Assembly: GCA_001557505.1 (NCBI GenBank)
Contig: LSAX01000009.1
Location: 2,170,001-2,234,000 of the forward strand
Direction of reading: 5' to 3'
Source of the DNA: Reticulascus tulasneorum
Lineage: Eukaryota; Ascomycota; Sordariomycetes; Glomerellales; Reticulascaceae
DNA length: 64,000 nucleotides
Part shown: positions 12,813 to 21,700 of the stretch, piece by piece
Position numbering within the stretch: the stretch's first letter is position 1
How the letters are laid out: each line of letters starts with the position of its first letter
Notes under the pieces: model-generated
Told to the model about the DNA's origin: nothing
The model's database searches: none
Seen by the model: the letters and a program-made list of their open reading frames with translations, nothing else
Translations under genes and position numbers: made by a program

Positions 12813-13044
12813 GAAAACAAGAATATAATGTTAGAAGACAGGAAACGGGGACCTAGGGAGTTAGAACGCCTTTACTTCTTTTATAGACAGGTTAAGAGGT
12901 TTGTAGAAGACTTAATAATTTCTTATGAGATAATACTAGAATATATAAATTACCGCCTTTACTTATTGAAGTTATAAGTATATACCAGATGAATAAATAA
13001 ATAGTCAGGTATTATTTTATAATACCTGACTCTATCCCTGTGGC
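12813..13044. repeat. Dispersed repeat, copy A (AT-rich)
   Basis: This segment aligns along its length with 18002-18230 in the same orientation. Shared blocks include TTAGAAGACAG, ACGGGGACCT, GAGATAATACT and ACCTGACTCTAT. Many positions that are C or G in copy B are T or A here, as expected after repeat-induced point mutation, though a few differ the other way. It ends in a perfect inverted repeat (13003-13031). The short length and terminal hairpin suggest a MITE-like or solo-terminal element, which is inference. Confidence 0.75.
13003..13031. repeat. Perfect inverted repeat, 13-bp arms with TTT loop
   Basis: AGTCAGGTATTAT (13003-13015) and ATAATACCTGACT (13019-13031) are exact reverse complements around three T. 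Copy B of the repeat carries an imperfect version, so the hairpin belongs to the repeat family and is not a terminator of a local gene. Confidence 0.85.
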
Positions 13045-13228
13045 CCCTGGACCTGCATCTCACAAAAAAAAGAGGCTCAAAAGTCAACTTCGACGAACCC
13101 CTTTCACCTGACACGTATCCATAGGTAGTATCAGTCCAACCGCGTCTGTAGGTCTCGAGACGACCCTTGAAATCGGCAGCGTTCTACCTGCAGGAGGACT
13201 GTTACTAGCGCTATATTGTTTTCTGTAG

Positions 13229-13249
13229 CCGCGATCACATTGACCGCGA
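13229..13249. promoter_or_regulatory. Candidate binding-site pair upstream of the MFS gene
   Basis: Two direct CCGCGA copies (13229-13234 and 13244-13249) lie 9 nt apart, about 340 nt before the MFS start codon. Zn2Cys6 regulators bind paired CGG/CCG or TCG-type triplets, so the pair could be read by the neighbouring factor encoded at 15685-16998. This is inference from motif and position only. Confidence 0.25.
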
Positions 13250-13590
13250 AAGCAAAAAACCCTGCGAGGTCGCGCCTGAATTTATCTAACGAAACCCTCC
13301 GCGGGGGCCTTCACCCAAAGAGCATGGAGCCACCTGTACTGTGCCATAATACCGGGCTTTATTTGGCCTTAAGTAGGTAGGTCCCTACAATTTCTCGTAC
13401 CGGATTGCAAATGAGAATGTGATTTTCCTGGAAGTAATCGTCTACGTCTACCTGCAATCGAATTTTTGTAAGAGAGATCTATGATAGCTGCTCGCGCCTC
13501 CTTTTACTTCGTCCCTCGCTTCAGCCCAACGGCCTACCTATCGTCCCATAACACTAGCGGCACTTAATACTACTAATCTTGCCGGGCACG

Positions 13591-15524
13591 ATGACACAGC
13601 AAGACGCGGCTGCTTCGACTCTGGAGTCTCAAGAAGCTTCGGTCGATGCCCAGGATGCGACCACGGAGAAAAGCCCGCCACAGTTCCAGAAGGGGCCGAG
13701 GTTCTGGTCCATCTTGTTTGTCCTCGCGCTCGTCAGCCTCCTCACGTCTTTGGAAGCTACAATCACCTCAACGGTCATGCCGTCCATCGTTGCCGATTTG
13801 GGCGGAGGCGAAAATTACATCTGGATTTCTAACGCCTACTTCTTGACCATGTAAGCCTCCCCTGCCTCTCCGGACAAAGACACCGCCCGCCTCCAACTTG
13901 AGCCACGGGATTCTGGTCACCTAGGTGTCTAACCAACTCTGGGAACTAACATGTGTAGGACTGCTCTTTTGCCCATGTTTGGCCAGCTCGCAAACGTGTT
14001 TGGCCGCCGGTGGCCCATGATCATATCCGCGGCCCTTTTCATGATTGGGAGCGGTATATGTGGCGGGTGAGTTGCTGATTCCTCATATATTCCACATCTA
14101 CTTGCGGTACCTAGCCGGAGAGCCATTCTGTCTCACGGAGCTCAGAGTCATTGCTGACGAGACGGGCAATGCACAGAGCTACAAACATGGCCGCGATGAT
14201 CGGCGGCCGAGCGGTTCAGGGGATTGGAGGCTCGGGCATCGGCGTCCTCTGCGAGCTGATTATCTGCGACCTGGTGCCGCTCCGTGAGAGGGGCACCTAC
14301 CTGGGCATCGTGCTTGGCATGGTCGGTTTGGGAGCCGCCCTCGGCCCTCTCTTTGGCGGGCTCCTCGTCAGGTATAGCACCTGGCGCTGGGCTTTCTACC
14401 TGACTCTGCCCATTGGCGGTGCTTCGCTGGTGCTGTTGTTTGCCTTCTTGCACGTCAAGTATGACAAGTCTCAGACGCTGGCCACCAAGCTATCGAGCCT
14501 CGACTGGCTGGGTAACGCCGTATTCATCGGCGGCGCCACCCCGGTGCTGATTGCCCTCAGCTGGGCGGGTGGCCAATACGCGTGGTCTTCTTACCAGGTC
14601 CTCGTGCCGCTCATTGTCGGTCTGGTCACGATGGGAGGCTTTATCGTGCTCGAAAGCAATGCCCGCCTCGTGCCAAACCCCATCATGCCCCTCCACCTCT
14701 TTAGCCATTCTATCACTGCCATTGTCTTCCTCATCACCTTTCTCCACGGCGCCGTCACCATGTGGGCCTACTTCTTTCTCCCGGTCTACTTCCAGGGTGT
14801 TCTCGCCGCGAGCGCCTACCGCTCCGGTATCATGCTCCTCCCCACCATCTTCGCACTGCTCCCAGCTGCCATCCTCGGCGGCGTGCTGCTCAGCAAGCTC
14901 GGCCGCTACAAGCCCATCCTTGTCGCCTCCTTCGCCTTGATTGTCGTCGGCTTCGGCCTCTTCTCGATCCTGGACGAGAACTCGAGCACGGGCGCCTGGG
15001 TGGGCTTCCAGGTGGTCGAGTCCTTCGGCGCAGGCCTCGCCCTGGCGACCCTGCTCCCGGCCCTCCTGGCCCCGCTGACAGACAAGGACACGGCGCTGGC
15101 GACGGGCACTTGGGCCTTTATGCGCAGCTTCGGCATCATGTGGGGTGTCGCCGTCGCCGGCACCATCTACACTTCCCGGGCCGCGCAGCTGGCCGGCTCG
15201 GGCGCCATCAGCAGCGACGCAAAGGTGGCCGCCCACTTCATGGCCGGCGGGGCGTACGCGGCCGCCGAACCCCACTTTCTCGACTCGCTCTCGGCACAGA
15301 CGCGCGCCGAGGTGATCGCTGTGCAGAGCAGCGCGCTCAAGCTGTCCTGGCAGGTTGCCATTGGCTTCGGCGCGGTGGGGCTCATCGCTGCTGCTGTGAT
15401 GAAGCAGGTACCGCTCAGAAAGGAAAACGACACTAAATTTGGTATGATAGAGAAGGAGGACAAGCCCACCGAGGAGGAGGCTAGAGGCACAATAAGGAAG
15501 GTTGTTCCAGCGGCCTCGGCGTAA
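13591..15524 (+). CDS. MFS multidrug/metabolite efflux transporter (DHA2, 14-TMS type)
   Basis: Exons 13591-13850, 13959-14066 and 14177-15524 give 571 residues. The start is the first ATG of the frame (GGCACGATG). A cytosolic N-tail of about 45 residues leads into the first helix, with LTSLEATITSTVMPSI typical of drug:H+ antiporter family 2. Further features are GQLANVFGRRWPMI (motif A), GGRAVQGIGGSGI with RERGTYLGIV (motifs B/A-like), and the helix-5 motif C region GLGAALGPLFGGLL. The many hydrophobic segments fit 14 helices. Such pumps export toxins or the cell's own secondary metabolites at the plasma membrane. Its convergent neighbour, 160 nt away, encodes a Zn2Cys6 regulator, a pairing common in metabolite clusters, although no biosynthetic gene is seen. 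The pair is flanked by direct repeats. Confidence 0.93.
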
Positions 15525-15684
15525 TATTGCTCATGAAACGGGCTTTTCCAAAGTCGAAAAGGATAACATACTGTAGAGAGGGCGGCGGGACTGGCTATTG
15601 GCGAGTGCATTTAACGGGAAAGGGTCTCTCCTGTTTCTGGGCACATTACCATAGTATATTTTGTCATAGATATCTTAATTCTAC

Positions 15685-16998
15685 CTAGTCATCGAGAAAT
15701 CTCATCGAGCCCTGGATATTGGCTCGTATGGACTCCACGTACGACTTGGTACCCCGTCGTAACTTGACATCCTCTTGTGCCATAACAGCCCAAAACAACC
15801 GTGCTCGATCTGCACGGGAGAATATCCCCGGGGCGGCCGCCGTGGGTGAGGCAGCCGCCTCGCCCGAGAGGCAGTATTTGGTTGGGATTCCCAAGCAGCG
15901 CTCCAGGGTTCGCATCTGGCCCTGGATGGCATCGAGAATGCCTGTGGCATATGTCTTCAGCGGCATGTCCTGAAGCGAGGAGATACCGCCGATGCGGAGC
16001 ACCGACTTGACCTTAACGGACTTGAACGAGTCCGGCGGCATCTGGCAGATGAATTTGTAGATGGTGTGGAACAGGGTGTCGAAGAGCCTCATCAATGCAA
16101 GGTAGCTCGACAGAGCCAGGAGCACGATCTCCGTGCTGAGCGCGTCCTCGCTCTGCATATGGATCCGACCAGCCGGCATCAAGCTCTGGATAATGTCGAT
16201 GAACTCTTTGCTGCACGTAAGGAGCAACGCAGCCGGATTCTCGGCATCCTGGCCCGCGCCCTCTTCTTTGCAGCCCTGCACGACTGCGATGGGATCCGAG
16301 AAGTATGTGTCCACCGCCGCAATGCGCTGGTCCATCTCCTCTCGGAATCGCATCAGCGAGCTTGCCGGGCTGAAACATTGTGGTAGGGACTTTGGGGGGA
16401 GAACGCCATCCCACGGATCAAGGAGTGGATCAATATCCATATCGAGCGCAGTGCTAGAGTCCCGGCCCATGTGGAGCATCACGTTGAGCTCATCATCTGC
16501 ACTGAGTAGCCCATGAAGCTGTGATGGACTGCTCAGCTGATCCAGCAGGGCGAGGACATCTTCGCCCGGCGCAGGGCTTTGCTCGATCGAAGGGGAGCCG
16601 AAGAAAGCGGAGCTGTCGCCCGGCGCTCCCCAGAAATCCGGCTGTGGTCCAAGAGCCAACGGGTCTCCAGGCGGATGCGGATGCACGGCGGACTTAGACC
16701 CTGTGAGGTCCGACCCTGCGATGCCGTCCAGCCGGTCCCTCGACGTGTATCTGTCTGCCTTGCACCGTGACGCTCTTGCAGGCGCACGGGCCGGCGCCGG
16801 GCCTCTGGGCGTGCTGTCGCCATCGACGAGACGCGGCTTGGGCGGTCTTCCGGGATGGCCTGGGGCGCCTGTCACGCATCGCGCACCGATGTGCGAGCAG
16901 CGGGCGCATGGTGCCGTGCTGTTTTCGGCACGAAGGCACCGCACTCGCTTCGCTCTGCACTGGTCGCAGGCAGAGCGCCTGACTGCCGGCTTGAGCAT
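15685..16998 (-). CDS. Zn(II)2Cys6 transcription factor, AflR-like
   Basis: A single exon of 437 residues; the first in-frame ATG is at 16998. The zinc cluster is at residues about 9-40 (SACDQCRAKRVRCLRAEN, APCARCSHIGARC). It is followed by a basic GRPPKPR element resembling an AT-hook, then a Ser/Pro-rich linker. The C-terminal half (LLTCSKEFIDIIQSLMPAG, LALSSYLALMRLFDTLFHTI, LGGI-like segments, LERCLGIPTKYCL) resembles the aflatoxin-regulator (AflR) domain rather than the general fungal TF domain, which is a family-level judgement. It lies tail-to-tail with the MFS gene, so it is a plausible pathway-specific regulator of the pump. The gene is GC-rich, with no sign of RIP despite flanking repeats. 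Confidence 0.82.
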   Translation of the reverse strand: MLKPAVRRSACDQCRAKRVRCLRAENSTAPCARCSHIGARCVTGAPGHPGRPPKPRLVDGDSTPRGPAPARAPARASRCKADRYTSRDRLDGIAGSDLTGSKSAVHPHPPGDPLALGPQPDFWGAPGDSSAFFGSPSIEQSPAPGEDVLALLDQLSSPSQLHGLLSADDELNVMLHMGRDSSTALDMDIDPLLDPWDGVLPPKSLPQCFSPASSLMRFREEMDQRIAAVDTYFSDPIAVVQGCKEEGAGQDAENPAALLLTCSKEFIDIIQSLMPAGRIHMQSEDALSTEIVLLALSSYLALMRLFDTLFHTIYKFICQMPPDSFKSVKVKSVLRIGGISSLQDMPLKTYATGILDAIQGQMRTLERCLGIPTKYCLSGEAAASPTAAAPGIFSRADRARLFWAVMAQEDVKLRRGTKSYVESIRANIQGSMRFLDD

Positions 16999-17559
16999 AT
17001 TGGCATCCTGTTTAAGGAGACACGAGAAAGCGATTGCGAAACCACTGGGCTGAGACGACGACACTTGGAAGTGTCATGGTTGGCCGGGAAGGATTGGCAA
17101 TGAACAATCACGTCGGTTGTTGGTTGGACAAGGTGCCGCACTCCAGAAACCAGAAACCCTCCGAGGAGGGTTTGTGGTCGCAGCCAATTAGCATTTAAAA
17201 ATAACGAGCCGCTCTCCATGTCACCAATAATTCCCCCACGCAAGCAACAGCTGGATGTTCTCACCATCTCGTACTTGACTTGCCTTCCTTAGCGCAGCTT
17301 GACTTGAGTACGGCCAGTGTTTGAGCTTGCTTTAACTCGAGTCGAGACAATTTTAATTTAATTTTGCACCGCCGAACTAAGGTAGGTATACTGAAATAAA
17401 AGTATGCGTCCTGTTGAATCCTACAGGGGATATACCAGCGTCCGGGCTGAGACCTCCTTGCGCTGCAAAAACCCATGCCATCACTCACCTTTGCTAGTCC
17501 GCCCCGATTCACGTGTGTGGGATGTGATCTTAAATTTCCAGCCTCGTAAAAGGCGACGA

Positions 17560-17975
17560 AGTGTTTGATCCACGCATGAACTCAAGCGTGCAGCTCGGGG
17601 GGTTCCGAGGACTACGTCCGCATCACGCACAACTACGACGGCGAGATGTCGAGCAGTTTTGACGACAAGAACACGGGCCACATCTCCGAGTTTGTCTCGC
17701 CGGCCCGAGACAAGAAGTGGCGGTTCGAGATGTAGCTCACTATGAAGCAGTACGAGTTGGGTGTCGGCGGCGGGCTTGGCATGAGCGGCCTCGCAAACCG
17801 CGGCTTTGGCCGCGAGGTCGGCGGCCATCAATCAGTACGAGGGGCGCGGCCCGACGGAGCAGGCTGCCTTCCCCGAATACGTTCCACAGTGGGCCGTCTG
17901 GCTGTTATATGGCGCCGGGTTCTTGGGCACCGGGAAAGACTACGCTGTCAACTTTGTCAGCTTCTTGTTGTGGTA
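17560..17975 (+). pseudogene. Decayed 3' gene remnant of unknown family
   Basis: The plus strand reads as protein in shifting frames: EDYVRITHNYDGEMSSSFDD through DKKWRFEM and a stop, then in another frame INQYEGRGPTEQAAFPEYV to NFVSFLLW and a TAA at 17973-17975. Composition and codon use look coding, but at least two frameshifts and internal stops break it, and no start or 5' part is visible. I do not recognise the family. The remnant ends 26 nt before repeat copy B. Confidence 0.4.
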
Positions 17976-18001
17976 ATGGAACAAAGCGCTCGCGGTAGCG
18001 G

Positions 18002-18233
18002 GGAAAGCAAGAATAGAAGGTTAGAAGACAGAGAACGGGGACCTGGGAAGTTAAAATGCCTCTCCTTCCTTTGTAGATGGGCTTAGAGGTTCCGGGGAAC
18101 CCAATAGCTCCGTGCGAGATAATACTGGAAGTATGAATATTGCCCCCTGACATATTAAAGCTATAGGTACACGCTAGACAAATAAACAAATAGGTATCAT
18201 ACTATTATACCTGACTCTATACCTCTGGCCGGC
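18002..18233. repeat. Dispersed repeat, copy B
   Basis: Direct-orientation partner of 12813-13044, about 5.19 kb away, with scattered substitutions and a net length difference of about 5 nt. It keeps more C and G than copy A. The AGTCAGGTAT...ATACCTGACT hairpin is imperfect here (18190-18220). The two copies bracket the MFS and Zn2Cys6 genes. Confidence 0.75.
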
Positions 18234-18724
18234 GTGACCCTTTTACTGCTGGTACCAGTAAAATGGCGGTAATTTCTACCGTAGCAGGCGGGCTCAGCAG
18301 TGTATTCTTATTGATCGAGTGAAAGCAGACCACCGATGCCGCTCAACTCCACCGTCCGCTACCATATGTAGCCATGTAGCAAAGTGAAGCCAGATCCAAC
18401 TCCAGCAACAAGGCAACCAAAACCGTGCATTATCATCCCATCCGACTGGCTGAAGAGGAGTAAGATCTTTCACGACTCTGTCGTTCCACTTCCCCCAACG
18501 GCGGCTCGTCGACAGCATATTTTGCCCATGAAGGAAGTCGTCTCTGTTTGTGCTTCCTTCGATCTGCCACTTCCCGCATCACTTTCAGATCATCCTTCGC
18601 GCGGGAACTTTGTTCCGTCTTCGTCTCGATTCGGATATTCGACTTTCGAAGGGCGCTTTGTAGATGCTGTGGGCGCCTACATTAGCCAAGTTTCCTCCGC
18701 ACCCTAAATGATGACTCTTCACCA

Positions 18725-21700
18725 TTAGAGGAAGACACGGGGGCGGGCTCTTACGTTGGGATCTTTGGGTCGGTTCAATCCCAGAAGCAGCCTCTCATGA
18801 AACTCGGGTTCCGATAGTCGCGACAGCTCCTCCGCGCGTTTTTCAAGGCCATCCTCACTTGTCAAAGCAAGAAACACGGGCGTCAAATGGCCGAACACCA
18901 CGGCTGCGGCAAATCTTGGATTCTCGACGCATCGACTGAGCGTTTTCCAATGGACGCTATCGGGGAGAAACCCAAACGATTTACCGTCGCGCAGGTGCTG
19001 GACGGATGTGCCAATATTCTTCGCAATATTATCGTTATCCCCAATTCCACCCCATTGGCGAATAAACTGGGTTCTCAAACAAGCAACAAGCTTATTCTCG
19101 AAACTCTTTCTGGCTGCATCAGCTGCACCGGACCCGGTGAGATGATGCGGGCTCGCCGTCTTATGGGTACCTGCTAAAAATCGGGGAGGTTGGCTACTGG
19201 GGGCGCTTGATTTGCTTGAAGCTGGTGGGAATTGGGTAGCTGGTTGGGGTTGAGTTGCAAAGTAAGTGGTCGCGCCAGCCACTGGTTTCATTCCATGCTA
19301 CAGGAAAAGTTAGCAGTCGCTTAGGCTCGATTGGCCTGGGACAAACCTCAACTTGGCCATTCACTAGCTGCGTATTGTCATGCACGGGACGCGTTTGCGC
19401 GCTTTGGGGCAGCTGCTGCCATGGCGATGTTACCGCAGGACCCCGGCTCGTATTGTATAGGGTATAAGGATCGTAGGAGTTAGGCGTTCCCCGTATGGCC
19501 CGGGATGCCATGCCTACAGAATCCGAGGCGCCATCAAATGTCTGTAGGGGCTGGGCAGGATACTGCATTTCCCTGAGCTTCAAAAGCCGCTCTTGCTCCA
19601 TACGATGAAACTCTTCTGGATTGGTGTTTCGTAACCGGTTCATTGCAATGATACCCTCTACTTCCTTCCGATCTTCTGCTGTAAGCACATGATCGTTCGG
19701 GTCCTCTTCCTCAAACGTGTCCGTCATGACAATTGAACGGATTCCCTTTGCCAAGGTTTGGCTTGACAAAAGACCGTCTAGAACAGGATCCTTGCCTATG
19801 AATGGTCCCAAATCCGACTGTTCTGGTTCTTCGGGTGTTGTCAGGAAGTCTGTCAATTTCTTGTTGGACCAGCGCCTCGGGTTCTCCTTGTCGACAACCC
19901 GAGAAGCAAGTTGCATCTTGAATACGGCCTTGTTCTGAAGAATTTGCTCGAATGTTCCGCCAGAGACAAATCTATACACATAGACAGGTTTGGTTTGGCC
20001 GATCCGGTAAGCTCGGCCGACTGCCTGCTGCTCGTTGATGGGGTTGAACTTGAAGTCAAAGATTACAACTCGATTGGCGCCAAATATATTGAGTCCCACC
20101 CCTCCAGCATTGGTGGAGATGAGATATACTTCTTGGTTTCCTCTGTTGAAATCTTTGGTTAATCCCTGTCTCGCCGTTATTGGTGTGCTCCCATCCAATC
20201 TGGAAACGCGGCGTTGTTGTTGCCTCAAGAGGGCTTCAAGGTAATTCAGTGTCGGGATTGACTGTGTGAAGACCAGAACTTTGTCTTCGAGCTTCCGGGA
20301 TTCGTCAAGTATTCCAATGAGCAGTTGGATCTTCCACGAAAGGCCAGGGGCATCAAGGTCCTTCTTTCGACGCATCAAGGTCAGTCCTTCGCTGACAAGG
20401 GCTCCCGAGAGAGATACATTCTGTGCCTCGTCTTTTTTCACCTTTTCCTTCTCGTTCATCAACTTCTCTTGGAAGCAGCGGGGGTGGTTGCAAACCAATC
20501 CAAGCACTCCCAATACTGCGAAAATCCTGGACTGCTTGACATCCTCCTTGGCAGCATCACGCTTTGCAGAGTTGACATACATCTCATAGAGCTGGATTTG
20601 AAAGTCGGTAAGTGGAACTGTTAGGACGAATTCCATTTTGGGCGGTAAATCATCTTTCAGGCATGACTTGATGGTGGCTCGATGTGCCTTAGGAGCGACA
20701 GTTTTCTCTAGAGCAGTGAGCATTTTTTTGGCCTTTCGGAATTCGTAGTCTGTACTGTCCCCCCAGAGACCGACTTGAATGGGTTCGGCGTAAACCTCTC
20801 GGAACTCCTTCAACGGGCCCAGGTAATTGGGTGCTACCCAGTCGATCATAGAATGGTATTCTTCGACGTTATTTGCAAGAGGAGACCCTGTCAACGCAAT
20901 GCGGCTCTGGGTGCGGAATCGAGAACTAGCTTGATGTAGCTTTGTGTTCGGATTCTTCATTTTGTGCGCCTCGTCAGCAATGACGATGTTGGGACTGTCT
21001 GTGAGGATGGTTTCGATGGCTTCAATGTCAAGAAGCCGCTTGAACATGTCATAGCCGGTGACAAGGACACCGCCGTTAGCGTCCCAGTCTTGGATAATGT
21101 ACGTTCTCTGGTCTGATGGTGTCACGGATTCAATCTTGAAGAGGTCTCCTAGAATCCCTTCCGGAGCCCACATCAGCAGCTCATCGATCCAGTTATCCAC
21201 CAGACCAGAAGGACAGAGGACTAAAGTCTTTGATTGTCTCAGATCCTTAGGAATCTGGGATTTGATGGAAAGATCTTTTGAAGTAGCGGCCTCAGTGATG
21301 GCAACGAGAAGTGTGATGATCTGCATAGTCTTGCCAAGCCCCATGGTATGTGCCAGCAAACAGCCTTGCCGAGCTGCCGAATCCACGACAATTTGGTTCC
21401 ACATGAATCGCACTCCATCGATCTGGTGGTCCTTGATCCGGGTTGCAATCTCGTCATTGACGTAAATAAGGCCTTGGTCATCTTCTTTGCTCTCGTTGAT
21501 AATGAGACGAGATTTGTCTCTCGAAATCGTTGTAGAAGCTGCAAGCCTTTGACGCAAAATCTTACGGCGCTCATCTTGCTCCTCGACGCGACGACGATCG
21601 CTATCTCTCAAATCCTTCGCAGCCTGATCCAAGACGATGGGCCGCTTTCGCTTCTTAGACGGACTGCCCACGTCGTCATCGTCCCCATCCTCGTCCACTA

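Larger units (their letters stand above)
11554..13590. other. Intergenic region between acyl-CoA synthetase and MFS genes
   Basis: This region holds the synthetase promoter, a doubtful small membrane-protein frame (11736-12122), the first copy of a dispersed repeat (12813-13044) and the MFS promoter. The stretch 12770-13035 is strikingly AT-rich compared with its surroundings. A minus-strand frame at 12309-12767 has a hydrophobic start but no family features and was not called. Confidence 0.5.
16999..18724. other. Region between the Zn2Cys6 gene and the SNF2 gene: promoter, gene remnant, repeat
   Basis: The first ~560 nt are the promoter side of the regulator gene. A decayed coding remnant follows (about 17560-17975), then copy B of the dispersed repeat (18002-18230). 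The rest (18231-18724) has short frames without motifs. Confidence 0.5.

Noticed and set aside
14490..15275. 261-codon minus-strand frame across the MFS gene
   Set aside because: Antisense shadow of a GC-rich coding exon; its charged, repetitive content mirrors hydrophobic codons of the transporter.
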